A stretch of DNA of 64,000 nt, taken from assembly GCA_903825895.1 (NCBI GenBank), contig CAIKCI010000031.1:1-64000 (forward strand), given 5' to 3'. This document shows, one piece after another, positions 1-9,313 of this stretch (its first letter is position 1; each line of letters starts with the position of its first letter). The position numbers and the translations under genes are program-made. Under the pieces are notes generated by a model. It worked only from the letters and a program-made list of their open reading frames with translations, was not told the DNA's origin and ran no database searches. The DNA is from an uncultured Actinomycetes bacterium. GTDB lineage: Bacteria; Actinomycetota; Acidimicrobiia; Acidimicrobiales; RAAP-2.

Positions 1-695
1 GCTCGACTCGCTCCGAGCGAGACTGCCCCTTCTCGCTCGCCAAGTGGTGTGAGGGAGAACACCTCACGACAGAGCGCAGTAATGATGGGCATAATCATGA
101 AGCCGACGAGCGTCCCTGCGATAAAAAAACTCGAGGTGTACGTCGGCGTGGTTACTTTAAAACCTGGGATGAATCCTGCATGATCAGAAAGCCATCTTGC
201 CAGTCCTTTCATGGAAGTCTGAAGGACAAAAAAGCCCCAGAGCCCATAAATCACTGAGGGTATCGCGGCCATCAAGTCAACCATCGACGTCAAGAGGCCT
301 TTCAGCGGAAAAAAGCCGAAAAGTTTTGTCGGTGCATACTCATTAATAAACAGCGCACAAGCAATAGAAACGGGCACAGCGATCACCAGTGAGACAATGG
401 CCAACACAACGGTTCCAACAAGCGCTGAACCTACGCCAAAGGAGGGGTGTTTACCCGAGAGGTTCCACACCTGCGTCGTCAGGAACCCCCAGTACCCCAT
501 GTAGTTAAATGCCGGGCGAGCCCTCAAATACAAGAAGAGTCCTATAAGGACCAAGATCACGAAGGTCGAAACAGCCGCCGTCCAAGCGAGGCGCCGGTAG
601 AAGTTATCCGGTCGGCTCCGACGAACAACGATCTTGAGAGGCGTCGCTGTTGTCGTCAGTATTTCCTTTTCTAGCTCTTCGGTTTTCGTCGTCAT
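1..695 (-). CDS. pstC: Phosphate ABC transporter permease PstC (partial, C-terminus beyond left edge)
   Basis: This encodes one of the two inner-membrane permease subunits of the high-affinity phosphate (Pst) importer. Reading leftward from the ATG at 693-695 gives about 231 codons, and the frame stays open to position 1. Visible are a cytoplasmic N-terminus (MTTKTEELEKE), a first membrane helix around residues 36-56, and the PstC-type core with PVSIACALFINEY and AAIPSVIYGLWGFF. The EAA-loop region near the edge reads EGAVSLGASR. It lies downstream of the pstS-like gene on the same strand, but two strong hairpins and repeats in between suggest it is expressed at a lower level or from its own promoter. 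An A-rich stretch with AAAAGGG just before the ATG may be the ribosome binding site. Confidence 0.93.
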   Translation of the reverse strand, partial: MTTKTEELEKEILTTTATPLKIVVRRSRPDNFYRRLAWTAAVSTFVILVLIGLFLYLRARPAFNYMGYWGFLTTQVWNLSGKHPSFGVGSALVGTVVLAIVSLVIAVPVSIACALFINEYAPTKLFGFFPLKGLLTSMVDLMAAIPSVIYGLWGFFVLQTSMKGLARWLSDHAGFIPGFKVTTPTYTSSFFIAGTLVGFMIMPIITALCREVFSLTPLGEREGAVSLGASR

Positions 696-724
696 GGCCC
701 TTTTTTTTATCGACAGCGCACATC

Positions 725-781
725 TTACATTGAGAACACTTACTTACATTGAGAACACTTACTTCCATTCAGGACACTTAC
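725..781. repeat. Three tandem 19-bp repeats upstream of pstC
   Basis: Copies lie at 725-743, 744-762 and 763-781. The first two are identical (TTACATTGAGAACACTTAC) and the third differs at a few positions while keeping ACACTTAC. Tandem direct repeats in front of a pst gene are the usual form of binding sites for OmpR-family phosphate regulators (PhoP/PhoB/RegX3 type). Here that role is inferred from location and repetition only, because the sequence is not a known Pho-box consensus. Confidence 0.6.
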
Positions 782-821
782 GTTTTTGCCCAACGCTCAG
801 ATTGAACGTTGGGCAAAAACG
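781..821. terminator. Perfect 15-bp hairpin between pstS and pstC
   Basis: CGTTTTTGCCCAACG at 781-795 is exactly reverse-complementary to 807-821, with an 11-base loop. In leftward transcripts the stem ends in a U-rich run, as in an intrinsic terminator. It is the second of two hairpins after the pstS stop and probably reduces read-through into pstC. Confidence 0.7.
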
Positions 822-844
822 AAAATGAACCACACTGCCCCGCC

Positions 845-877
845 CCTGCCTCGACTGAACAGTTCAGTCGAGGCAGG
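845..877. terminator. Perfect 16-bp inverted repeat just after pstS
   Basis: CCTGCCTCGACTGAAC at 845-860 and its exact complement at 862-877 are separated by one base, so the real loop would be about 5-7 bases. It begins about 30 bases after the pstS stop. No U-tract follows at once, so it may act as an mRNA 3'-end stabiliser or processing site rather than a terminator on its own. Confidence 0.6.
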
Positions 878-908
878 TGCGGCCAGTGCGAAATTACTCC
901 AGACGAGA

Positions 909-2957
909 TCAGCTACCAGCGTTTCCGTCCGTAGTTGACACCACGCAGAACCCTGAAGGGTCCCCGTTGGTTGACTGGTAATTGCCTGCAAGACCAGTGC
1001 CTGAAACGTTCATGTACAGGCTGTAGTCGTTTGTGGTTGACGTTTGAGCACCAGATCCGTTCTCAATTGAACCAGTGGAAGTCAGCGTCATTGCGCTCAC
1101 AGGGTGAGCAACCGATCCTTCATCAACCGGGTTGGTGTCCACCGCTCCATTGGCGTCACCAGCAGAGATCGGGAAGAATCCCTGAGCCGTGATGGTTGCT
1201 TGGATTTCAGATGTCCACGAGCGACCCGTCGCAGGATCCTTCAACGTCGTGTTCTGGGGCTTGCAAAGGAAGCCTGCCTCAGAGACATAGTTCAACGTCG
1301 CAGGAGTTGCGGCTGAAATCTTGGTGTTGAAACCGTTCGAGTAGACGTTGAACAGGTAACGGACGATTGGGAAGTTTTGGTTGATGTCGTTGAATTTGTT
1401 GATGTTGACACCACCAAGGTTTCCTAAGGTTGCCGTGTAACCAGGCGTCGCGCCGAGGTTGGCCGAACCGCAGTCCTGCGTTGTGCAGTTTGCGACGTTC
1501 AACGTTGACGTGGCGCCTGATCCAGTAATACCGGAACCTGTCTGGTTCGCCCACTTGCCGAAGCTGTAGAAGAAGATTGCGTCAGCACGCACGGTGGCGT
1601 TCTGGTCTGCAACTGTCCAGATTGCGTTCGTCACGGTCGTCTTGGTCCAAGACACAGTTGTCGCCACCGTCGTCGCTGCGGCGATAGGTGACGTGAGTGC
1701 GACGATCGCTGGCGTCTTCAGCGTGTGTGTGGCGTTGGTGTTGAAAACCGCTGGGGTGATTCCACCTACCGTGTAGGTGCCTGCGATGCCCGACAAGGTG
1801 ATGACGTCACCGACTGCAAGGTTTGCAGGAACGCTGCTCGTCGATGAGTTATAAGCAGGAGAGCTCATGTAAATCGACGTTGAGCTCTTTGACGATACCT
1901 TCGGAACGGTGATACCCGAGATGTTGTTCACCAAAGTGTTGTGCTGGGTGCCTGTCCATGCTGGCCATGCATTGGCGCCGGTCAGGATGGCATTTTGAGC
2001 TGGCAACACGCTGCTTGCATTCAATGAAGCAAGTTGGTTCTCAAAGATGATGATTGGTCCCTGGCATCCAGTGTTCGCAGAGGCAAGGGTGTTGCCGTAG
2101 TTCGTGCAGTTCACCTTGGTGGAGCCTGAGGGGTCAAACCCAAGTGACGTCTTGAATTGCGACTGCGTTCCTGATCCGGTTTGTGCAGAGAACACAGCAA
2201 TCGGAGCGTTGCCGCCAACGATGTTGTTGTTGTCTGCGTCGTGGACCTGGTTCCAGTTGGTGAAGGTACCGTTATAGATGCTCTGCAGCGTCGCCAAGGT
2301 GATGTCCTTGATAGCAGCCGAAGGCGTCGCAACGGTCTGACCGTTTGGCGTCGCCGTCGTCACTGGGTTTGCACCGTTGGTTTGCGTCGTGGTCTGGTCA
2401 TTGCCAGGAATCGACGTGAAGTGGAACCATGAAATGGCGTCTTCAGCGTAGGCAACGAAGTTCAAACCGGTGTAGTCACCCGAGCCAACTCCACGTGATG
2501 AACGGGCAAAGTTAATGCCGGTGTAAACGTTCTGTGTCGTTGTGTGAACGCCTGAGGCCTTCGTGAGTTGACCGATACCGTTCGATGAACCAATGGCAGG
2601 CTCTTCCACAACGGCGTCTGCCCAAGGGTTCTCGGGGGTGTTCGTTGGTGAAGCGGTAAGCGCCAAGGGGTCACCACCGCCACCAGCAATGCAAGCGAAG
2701 TCAAGAGGCTGCGCTGCAACTGAACTGTTAGCGGTTGTAAGTGCACACGATGGTGCGTTGTTGAAGAGCAGGTCAAGCTGCTGCATCATGGTGTACGTAG
2801 TCGAAGAACCAGAACCTACGATGAGGTTGTTGGCGCTTTGCGACACCGTTGCCGCTCCTGCAGGTAGTGAAGCTGCAAGGGTGAGTGCGGAGGCTCCCGC
2901 CACCGCCAACCCTGCAACTACCACTCGCTGGAAGCGAGAAGTCGGGCTTTTTGCCAT
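909..2957 (-). CDS. pstS: PstS-like phosphate-binding protein, unusually long (682 aa)
   Basis: This is the extracytoplasmic substrate-binding protein of the Pst importer. The ATG at 2955-2957 is chosen because AGGAG lies 8 bases upstream and the product then starts with a clean signal peptide (MAKSPTSRFQ, hydrophobic 12-30, cleavage near AGAA at about 36). Periplasmic binding protein features follow: GSGSSTTYTMM at 48-58, LQSIYNGTFTNW at 224-235 and AQTGSGTQSQF at 258-268. Family members usually have about 330-400 residues. This one carries a Ser/Thr-rich beta-type insertion around 355-440 and a long C-terminal part. It has no lipobox cysteine, so it may be released or wall-bound. Position upstream of pstC supports the role. 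Phosphate specificity itself is inferred. Confidence 0.82.
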   Translation of the reverse strand: MAKSPTSRFQRVVVAGLAVAGASALTLAASLPAGAATVSQSANNLIVGSGSSTTYTMMQQLDLLFNNAPSCALTTANSSVAAQPLDFACIAGGGGDPLALTASPTNTPENPWADAVVEEPAIGSSNGIGQLTKASGVHTTTQNVYTGINFARSSRGVGSGDYTGLNFVAYAEDAISWFHFTSIPGNDQTTTQTNGANPVTTATPNGQTVATPSAAIKDITLATLQSIYNGTFTNWNQVHDADNNNIVGGNAPIAVFSAQTGSGTQSQFKTSLGFDPSGSTKVNCTNYGNTLASANTGCQGPIIIFENQLASLNASSVLPAQNAILTGANAWPAWTGTQHNTLVNNISGITVPKVSSKSSTSIYMSSPAYNSSTSSVPANLAVGDVITLSGIAGTYTVGGITPAVFNTNATHTLKTPAIVALTSPIAAATTVATTVSWTKTTVTNAIWTVADQNATVRADAIFFYSFGKWANQTGSGITGSGATSTLNVANCTTQDCGSANLGATPGYTATLGNLGGVNINKFNDINQNFPIVRYLFNVYSNGFNTKISAATPATLNYVSEAGFLCKPQNTTLKDPATGRSWTSEIQATITAQGFFPISAGDANGAVDTNPVDEGSVAHPVSAMTLTSTGSIENGSGAQTSTTNDYSLYMNVSGTGLAGNYQSTNGDPSGFCVVSTTDGNAGS

Positions 2958-3322
2958 TGTTGTTGCTCCTTTCTCCACTCTCTCGAGCGAAGGATCTTGG
3001 ATTGTGATGGCAGTTTGGGAACTTCTGGTCCGCACCACCAAGAGAAACACTAATAATTCAAGATGAACCGGATCTGACCGGTTAGTGATATTCGGGTAAA
3101 TATCTCAAGAACTTCTAAGAATTTGCGATATTTACTTTCCCCACCCGCTGGAAGAAGTGGAGATTCCCTGAAACGTTGAGGTTTTAGGCACGTTTTTTGC
3201 TGGCCGTCAGCAAAGAGCGGGAACCCAAGGGCGAAACGGGGCGCACACGACCCGGACGGTCGCAGGAGAAGGCTCTCTTCTCCTGACGATTCCTGACAGC
3301 AAATTCGCTGTAGGTTGGCGCA
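2958..3322. promoter_or_regulatory. Divergent control region between pstS and the secreted-protein gene (365 bp)
   Basis: No credible gene lies here. It holds an AT-rich segment with a perfect 9-bp inverted repeat (GTAAATATC at 3096-3104, GATATTTAC at 3127-3135). A small hairpin AACCGG/CCGGTT lies at 3066-3083 in the pstS leader. An 8-bp-arm hairpin lies at 3263-3285, closer to the rightward gene. The AT-rich part probably contains the pstS promoter, about 110 or more bases before its start codon, giving it a long leader. The rightward gene appears to have its own leaderless promoter at 3311-3316. Confidence 0.5.
3311..3316 (+). promoter_or_regulatory. -10 hexamer TAGGTT, leaderless promoter
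   Basis: TAGGTT is followed by exactly six bases and then the GTG at 3323. The transcription start would fall on or next to the start codon. No ribosome binding site is visible. The same spacing recurs before several other genes in the window. Confidence 0.55.
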
Positions 3323-4042
3323 GTGAATATCTCTCAAAAAACTTCTCTCGTTGCCGTCGCATGGCTTGCTGCAGGATGGCTCGCCTCTGCCGCTGGTGCA
3401 TCCACCACACCGCCGGCTGCGGTTATCCAATCGAGCCAAAATGCTGCTCAAAAGGCATCGTCGGTCGCGTTTACGGATTTGACGACGCTCAATGGAAAGT
3501 CAGAAATGCTTTCTGGGCAGATCTCTTCCTCCCAGTCACAAGAGTCCCTCCGTGCATCGGGCCATGTGGTGCTCCAAGTGCGACTTGTTGGCGACACGCT
3601 CTATTTCACCACGACCGTTGCCAGCGCCCTTCAATCAATCCTTGGCTTGACAACAGCTCAGGCAACGGCGCACACCAATCAGTGGATTGAAATACCCGCC
3701 ACCAATAAAGCAGCGACGGCCATTGCCCAGAGTCTGACCGTCTCTGCTCTCGTCAATATCTACGCCCCAAAAGCATCGGCATCGGTGAGCATGGCGCGTC
3801 ATAAGGTCCAAGGGAAAACGCTGATTTCAATTACAGGGAGATCGAACCCGTCGGCCAAGACTCTCGAAGCCACCACGCTAATCATTGCGCAAGCAAGCTC
3901 TCTTCCCGTTGCGGGGACACTCAAAGCCACTCAAGGTAACGCCACTGAAAAGAAACGGGCGACGTTTCGAGCATGGGGCAAACCCGTGAGCGTCACGACG
4001 CCAGCGGGTGCAGTGACGCTTTCCAGCATCACGGGTTCTTAA
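3323..4042 (+). CDS. Secreted protein of unknown function (239 aa)
   Basis: I do not recognise a family with certainty. The product begins with a Sec signal peptide (hydrophobic about 8-24, likely cleavage after AAGAS), without a lipobox. The rest is Ser/Thr/Ala-rich and strand-forming, alternating polar and hydrophobic residues. It faintly recalls the antiparallel beta fold of actinobacterial LppX/LprG-type proteins, but no diagnostic motif is present. The GTG start is supported by the TANNNT-N6 arrangement upstream. It is divergent from pstS, so it could share phosphate control. Its last four bases overlap the convergent gene that ends at 4039. Confidence 0.75.
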   Translation: MNISQKTSLVAVAWLAAGWLASAAGASTTPPAAVIQSSQNAAQKASSVAFTDLTTLNGKSEMLSGQISSSQSQESLRASGHVVLQVRLVGDTLYFTTTVASALQSILGLTTAQATAHTNQWIEIPATNKAATAIAQSLTVSALVNIYAPKASASVSMARHKVQGKTLISITGRSNPSAKTLEATTLIIAQASSLPVAGTLKATQGNATEKKRATFRAWGKPVSVTTPAGAVTLSSITGS

Positions 4043-6399
4043 CCAGTTCCAGGCCGCCCTTGTCGTCGGCGACGAAGAGCCAGCACGACGACGACGACAA
4101 CCCCGGCTACGGTCAGGGCAAACCCGAACTGTTGGGGTGAATCAGAGCGGTAACTCAGCACCACATGATGTGCCGTGGGGATGACCACCATGAAGTTTGG
4201 GCTGACTCGATAGGGTCCCGTTGCTCCACTGGCGTGCCAGCGCGGATAGTACGACTCACGGACCAAGACCGGTTTGCCAATCTGGGAACTGTTAAAACTG
4301 ACTGAACTGTTCTGCACGTCGACGTGCGTGATCACCGCCGGATTCTTGACTGTCGGCGAGTTGCTGGTCGTGGCGGTGCCGATGGGCCACGAACGTGGGC
4401 CCGACGCCGCCAACGGCACGTCCCAACGCATGGGGTCCTCGAACCAAGCGACGTTGGCGTTCTTCCACGTGGTCGATGAGTCATCGATGCCGGGCACCAC
4501 GACGGGTAGGTGCGTCAGCCCAACGACTGCCGGTGCATCATGAATTAAATAGACGGACCAAGTTGTGGGGCTCGTCGCTCCCCCCACCGCCGGCCACGGG
4601 CCAGTACTGGCGACCTTGGTCAATTGAGGGTCGGCGTTGGCTTGTTGGGTGACTTGGGTGCTTGAGGTCATGAAGTACCGCACCCCAAGGAGCTGGAGGT
4701 GTTGCACACCTAGCGCGACATTGGTCGGTCCATAGGGAAGACCGACTTGTGGATTAGAGGGGGTCTCTGAGACCTCGGCTTGAATCAAAAAGTGGTAGGG
4801 AACGGTGGCCGACGCTTCAAAGAACAGCCCTTCTTGACTGCCGATGCAGTTATTCGTCCAATACGGCAACAGCATTAAAGCCATAGGGGTGCCGAATCGA
4901 TTCAAGGTCGAGCTGTACTCCCACATCGCCCGACCGCAGCCGTAGCGCTTGCCCACTGATGCCATGGTGTCGATCACGGCTTTGTATTCGGGGTAGGCAG
5001 GTTTTCCCTGATAGCCCGAATAGTTCCATGCGGCCCATGACGAGACTTGGTTGGCCCCCACATTGATGCCAACGCTGGCCAAGGTCGATGGTGGAATCAC
5101 CGAAGGCAGTAACGGCGGCAGCACAATAGCAAAACTCAACAACAGCAACATGATCGGGGCAATCACTGATCCTGGAGCCCAGACACGGAATGCAGGCACA
5201 GCATCATCATCTTCGTGGAGCAGCGCGAATTGCGCTTCTCGACGACCACGCCACCACGTGGCGATGACGAAGGCCGTGGCACCGAGTGTCCACGCCGCGA
5301 GGAGATAGAGCGAGATATACCAAAGCGGAATCACTCGCTCGTTCCAAAGACTCCCCTGGGGCAAAAAGCGAAACACCATGGCCCACAGCAACGCCGAGGC
5401 ACCAATGGTAATGACGTACTTGCTCATTTTGGTCAGTCCCCACACAATCGCCACCGCGGCCAGGGCGACCACCCAACGATCTGCCGTGGGGAAAAGTTTC
5501 GTCACAAAGTACGTGTCATTGACGTAACCCATGGGGTTGGCGTAGAGCTGGCCCGAAGTAAAGGGAAGAAGCCACCAGGCCGAAAACGCCAGACCCACTA
5601 ACCCTGTGCGGATACCCCACCAAAGGGAACGTCGCCACGGCAAGGCTCCGTGAAGCGCACGATGTGGCTCAGAGGAAACGGTGTCGTCGTGGCGAAACCA
5701 TTGGTCGGGAAGGATCCCCAACACCACGATGACAGCGGCCGCAGCGCCCGCATAGAGATAGGGGACCATATGGGAACCAAGGCACAGCGCCATGAGTACC
5801 GGGGTGACAATACTCCCCTTGCCTGTACGCACGCCACGAGCAAAGAGCCCAATGAGCAAAAGGGATAACGCCAACGAGAGGGAGAAGGCGTACTCCCCGG
5901 CCAAGGTAGAAAAAAGATTGCCGCCATCAATCGTGAAGGTCGGGTCAAAGAGAAACGGCAACATCATCACGGCCAAGGCCGCGGGGAACGGTGCTTTAAG
6001 CCGGAAGCACTTCCCCAATGCGTAGGCGCAGACCGGCATCAACAGCGAACCGAGGATGGTCGCAAATTTAAAAGCAATCGTGGAGGGTAGGACATAGGAC
6101 ACAATCGCAGCGACGAGATCTGGCAGCACGAAGTAGTAGGTGTAGAGCGGGAAGCCGTTATACCAACCCGAGTACCACCCCGTGAGATGCCACGGCAGAA
6201 GGTTGCTTTTGAGAAACGCTGGAAGCGCCACGTGGGCACCGGTATCTCCACCCGTCGTCAAGGTGTTTGCCAGGAGAAGGTTGGGGTGAAGCTGCCAGAG
6301 CGTGACCCAAAGCACGCCCACGATTGCCACCAGCACCGCTATCTTGGGCGCCTCGTCAACCCACTGGGTGCGTTGGCGGTGTTTTGGCCTTAGTGCCAT
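4039..6399 (-). CDS. Polytopic membrane protein, GT-C / PTPS-related type (786 aa)
   Basis: This large integral membrane protein has about 11-13 predicted helices, one of them right at the C-terminus, followed by RRRRQGRP. The N-terminal part has TGGDTGAHVALP after the first helix and WYSGWYNGFPLYTYYF. These are typical of the 6-pyruvoyl-tetrahydropterin-synthase-related membrane proteins, which resemble GT-C sugar transferases with an acidic residue in the first extracytoplasmic loop. A large soluble, probably external, domain lies roughly between residues 440 and 750. The substrate is unknown; a role in cell-surface glycan assembly is inferred. It overlaps the start of the upstream CPBP gene's 3' end by 10 bases, so the two are likely co-transcribed. 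Confidence 0.78.
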   Translation of the reverse strand: MALRPKHRQRTQWVDEAPKIAVLVAIVGVLWVTLWQLHPNLLLANTLTTGGDTGAHVALPAFLKSNLLPWHLTGWYSGWYNGFPLYTYYFVLPDLVAAIVSYVLPSTIAFKFATILGSLLMPVCAYALGKCFRLKAPFPAALAVMMLPFLFDPTFTIDGGNLFSTLAGEYAFSLSLALSLLLIGLFARGVRTGKGSIVTPVLMALCLGSHMVPYLYAGAAAAVIVVLGILPDQWFRHDDTVSSEPHRALHGALPWRRSLWWGIRTGLVGLAFSAWWLLPFTSGQLYANPMGYVNDTYFVTKLFPTADRWVVALAAVAIVWGLTKMSKYVITIGASALLWAMVFRFLPQGSLWNERVIPLWYISLYLLAAWTLGATAFVIATWWRGRREAQFALLHEDDDAVPAFRVWAPGSVIAPIMLLLLSFAIVLPPLLPSVIPPSTLASVGINVGANQVSSWAAWNYSGYQGKPAYPEYKAVIDTMASVGKRYGCGRAMWEYSSTLNRFGTPMALMLLPYWTNNCIGSQEGLFFEASATVPYHFLIQAEVSETPSNPQVGLPYGPTNVALGVQHLQLLGVRYFMTSSTQVTQQANADPQLTKVASTGPWPAVGGATSPTTWSVYLIHDAPAVVGLTHLPVVVPGIDDSSTTWKNANVAWFEDPMRWDVPLAASGPRSWPIGTATTSNSPTVKNPAVITHVDVQNSSVSFNSSQIGKPVLVRESYYPRWHASGATGPYRVSPNFMVVIPTAHHVVLSYRSDSPQQFGFALTVAGVVVVVVLALRRRRQGRPGTG

Positions 6400-7208
6400 G
6401 GAAGCACCGACCCAGAACTTGAGTAGTAACTCACCAGCGCAAGCCCATTAAAGGAAAGGTGGGCAACGATACACATCCCAAGGCGTCCCGTTCGAAAGAA
6501 CAAGAACGCCAGCAGGGCCCCAAAGAGCGCCAGGCCCGGCAGTTGCACAAACTCTCCATGGGCCAGACCAAAAAGCAGACCATCACCGACCATGGCGGCG
6601 GCGATGATGCAGAGCGCTCCGATTCGTTTGGTCGCCAATGATGAGAAACCCTCAAGACCGCGGAAGAGGACCCCGCGGAAAAAGAGTTCTTCAAAAAAAG
6701 GAGCGCCAACAACCGTCATCATGACAATCACCACAACGTTTACTCCGTGACTCGAACCAGTCAACTTTGTGATGGGCGCATCGAAGTGGGCAATGTGAGA
6801 GCGAAACGGCAGATACAGCAAGCCGATGATCAGTTGGGAACCAATACCAATAATGACGCCAAGGAGGTCAATGGGGCGAAAACTCAGGCCAAGGGGGCGC
6901 TTGATACCCCCTCCAAACTTCCGAACAACGATCGCTGCTCCGAGAAGACCGACCCACAGTCCGGCCAAACTACAAATGATGTACCACGAAGGTGGCGATG
7001 AGGAGGTGGCCAGCGTCGATAGTTGTGATCGGTTTCCAGTCAGCGATGCCGCGATTTCGACCAGACCCGTCGAGATCAACTCGCCAGCCAGGAAACCAGC
7101 GACCGCAATAAAGGTCCATCGAAAGGCCTCTGACCTGGTCAATTGGTCCAGAAAGATACCTCGCCGTTGAGGGAGTGCCTTCGACGGTGGCACCAGGGGC
7201 TCAGTCAC
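6390..7208 (-). CDS. CPBP-family intramembrane metalloprotease
   Basis: This is a membrane-embedded CAAX-processing/bacteriocin-processing family protease. The three motifs are present: EELFFRGVLFRGL (EExxxR), FGLAHGE (FxxxH) and HLSFNGLAL (HxxxN). Seven to eight hydrophobic helices cover the protein. I place the start at the GTG at 7206-7208 (272 aa) because TAACGT lies seven bases upstream. An alternative TTG at 7241 would add 11 residues. In Actinobacteria such proteins have varied and mostly unknown substrates. It precedes and overlaps the GT-C-like gene. Confidence 0.87.
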   Translation of the reverse strand: MTEPLVPPSKALPQRRGIFLDQLTRSEAFRWTFIAVAGFLAGELISTGLVEIAASLTGNRSQLSTLATSSSPPSWYIICSLAGLWVGLLGAAIVVRKFGGGIKRPLGLSFRPIDLLGVIIGIGSQLIIGLLYLPFRSHIAHFDAPITKLTGSSHGVNVVVIVMMTVVGAPFFEELFFRGVLFRGLEGFSSLATKRIGALCIIAAAMVGDGLLFGLAHGEFVQLPGLALFGALLAFLFFRTGRLGMCIVAHLSFNGLALVSYYSSSGSVLPWH

Positions 7209-7215
7209 CTTTGCC

Positions 7216-7221
7216 ACGTTA
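7216..7221 (-). promoter_or_regulatory. -10 hexamer TAACGT for the CPBP protease gene
   Basis: The hexamer lies seven bases before the GTG at 7208, which suggests a leaderless transcript. The call depends on that start choice. Confidence 0.35.
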
Positions 7222-7288
7222 GTAAAAGGACACGGTGGCAATGGCCTCAGGACAGTGACCCGATGACAACGCCTGCCTGACCTCCGCC

Positions 7289-7294
7289 TAGCAT
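7289..7294 (+). promoter_or_regulatory. -10 hexamer TAGCAT, leaderless ftsH promoter
   Basis: TAGCAT is followed by exactly six bases and the GTG of ftsH at 7301. No ribosome binding site is present. Confidence 0.6.
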
Positions 7295-7300
7295 GGGCAC

Positions 7301-9313
7301 GTGGTTACACCCGAAACGCCAACCGAAGCAAAGAAAACAAAGAACCCTTTCGCCAAGGGTACGAAACCCAACAGAAGCTGGATCTGGCCGATTTTGGCCG
7401 CCGTCATCATCTTGGTGCTGGTGATCCCCTCGATCTTTTCCCATTCGAATGCCACATCTCTGAGCTATTCGAAGTTTCTCGCCGATGCCAATGCTCACCA
7501 AATAAAGACCGCTACCTTCAACAACAGCTCCGGCTCGATCAGTGGAGATTTCACGAACGGTAAGCACTACACGTCGATGGGCTTCAACCCGCCTCTCCCT
7601 TCCGACATCAATAAGGTTCGTGCCGATGGCGTGACGGTCAACGTGACGACTCCTTCAAACACGCTGGCTACATGGCTTCCTTACCTCTTCTTCATCTTGA
7701 TTTTTGGCGGCATGATTATCTTTGTCTCACGCCAAGCACGGGGCCAGATGAACGGGATCATGTCGGTCGGTCGCTCAAAAGCACGGCTGTACTCGGAAGA
7801 GCGACCATCCACGACGTTTAAAGACGTTGCCGGCTACGACGGTGTCAAACAAGAAATCTCTGAAGTCGTCGACTTCCTGAAAACCCCGGAGCGATTCAAA
7901 GAGATCGGGGCCACGATTCCCAAAGGCATCTTGCTCGTCGGCCCTCCAGGCACAGGAAAGACGCTCCTTGCCAAAGCCGTTGCCGGCGAAGCCGGTGTGC
8001 CCTTTCTCTCGGTGACGGGAAGCGACTTCATGGAGATGTTTGTCGGCGTCGGTGCAAGTCGAGTACGAGATCTTTTTAACACCGCCCGCAAAGATGCACC
8101 CGCCATCATCTTCATTGACGAAATCGACTCCATTGGGAGAAAGCGCGGGGCCGGCCTTGGCGGAGGTCACGACGAACGCGAACAGACCCTGAACCAGATG
8201 CTCTCGGAAATGGATGGCTTTGACTCTGCCGAAGGGGTGGTGATCATCGGCGCCACCAACCGTCCCGATATTTTGGATGCGGCACTGTTGCGTCCTGGAC
8301 GATTCGACCGACAGATCGTGGTGCCCCTTCCTGATCTCTCTGAGCGTCTTCCCATCTTGGAAGTGCACTGCAAAACGAAGCAGATCGACCCTGACGTTGA
8401 CCTCCTCCTCGTTGCTCGAGGGACGCCGGGGATGAGTGGAGCCGACTTGGCTAACTTGGTCAATGAAGCCGCTCTCCACGCGGTGCGTCGAGGCTCGCTC
8501 ACGATTGCCATGGCCGACTTTGAGTCATCTCGGGATCGTGTCTTGATGGGCCAACGGCGAGACAGTTTGATACTCTCCCCCGCAGAGCGGGAGCGTGTGG
8601 CCTATCACGAAGCGGGCCATGCCGTGTTGGCCTATGTCCTAGAAGAAGCTGATCCCTTGCACAAAATCTCCATCGTTCCCGCCGGCATGGCGCTCGGGGT
8701 CACCATGCAGATGCCGATCGAAGAGCGACACATTCATCCTCGACAGATGATTGAAGATTCACTCTGCGTGCGGATGGGTGGACGCGTTGCCGAACTGTTG
8801 GTCTACGGTGATCTTTCAACCGGTGCGTCGGACGACTTAGTGCGCAACACCGAGTTAGCCCGTCGCATGGTGCGCGAATGGGGGATGAGTTCCAAGATTG
8901 GCCCCGCTGCGTGGGGATCGCAGGGCCAAGTCTTCCTCGGCGACGACCTCATGCACACCCGGGACTACTCAGAGGACACCTCGCGCGTCATCGACGATGA
9001 AGTCGAAGGCATTTTGCGCGGCCAAGAAGAGCGAGCAATTGAACTCTTGACCTTGCACCGCGATGGCCTCGAAGCCGTGACGCAAAAGCTTCTGGAGGTC
9101 GAAACCATCGACGGGGAAACAGTCAGCATCTTGGTCGACGAAGCCCATGGGAAGCCGGTCTACGCAAGCGGTCCAAAAGCAGTCGTTCCTGCGCTAAGCA
9201 CCCCGGCGACCAATGGAGTCGCCGCCACCCCCTTGGTCCTTGACGGAGATTCTTCGTCGACGGGTCCAGCATGGGAGCCACCGTCGTTTCCAGATTCTCC
9301 CGAGTCGCTCTAA
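7301..9313 (+). CDS. ftsH: ATP-dependent zinc metalloprotease FtsH
   Basis: This membrane-anchored AAA+ protease degrades misfolded and regulatory membrane proteins as a hexamer. It has two transmembrane helices (about 27-47 and 124-143) flanking a short external domain. The AAA module has Walker A GPPGTGKT (214-221), Walker B IIFIDEID (269-276) and the second region of homology around [17 protein letters not shown]. The peptidase has the zinc motif HEAGH (436-440). The Gly-rich tail found in some homologues is replaced by an Ala/Pro-rich one ending in PDSPESL. Its usual actinobacterial neighbours (tilS, hpt, folE) are absent, so it may be one of several FtsH paralogues. Start by the leaderless arrangement. 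Confidence 0.97.
   Translation: MVTPETPTEAKKTKNPFAKGTKPNRSWIWPILAAVIILVLVIPSIFSHSNATSLSYSKFLADANAHQIKTATFNNSSGSISGDFTNGKHYTSMGFNPPLPSDINKVRADGVTVNVTTPSNTLATWLPYLFFILIFGGMIIFVSRQARGQMNGIMSVGRSKARLYSEERPSTTFKDVAGYDGVKQEISEVVDFLKTPERFKEIGATIPKGILLVGPPGTGKTLLAKAVAGEAGVPFLSVTGSDFMEMFVGVGASRVRDLFNTARKDAPAIIFIDEIDSIGRKRGAGLGGGHDEREQTLNQMLSEMDGFDSAEGVVIIGATNRPDILDAALLRPGRFDRQIVVPLPDLSERLPILEVHCKTKQIDPDVDLLLVARGTPGMSGADLANLVNEAALHAVRRGSLTIAMADFESSRDRVLMGQRRDSLILSPAERERVAYHEAGHAVLAYVLEEADPLHKISIVPAGMALGVTMQMPIEERHIHPRQMIEDSLCVRMGGRVAELLVYGDLSTGASDDLVRNTELARRMVREWGMSSKIGPAAWGSQGQVFLGDDLMHTRDYSEDTSRVIDDEVEGILRGQEERAIELLTLHRDGLEAVTQKLLEVETIDGETVSILVDEAHGKPVYASGPKAVVPALSTPATNGVAATPLVLDGDSSSTGPAWEPPSFPDSPESL

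Noticed and set aside
7775-8479. 234-codon leftward frame
   Set aside because: Antisense to the AAA domain of ftsH, no domain.
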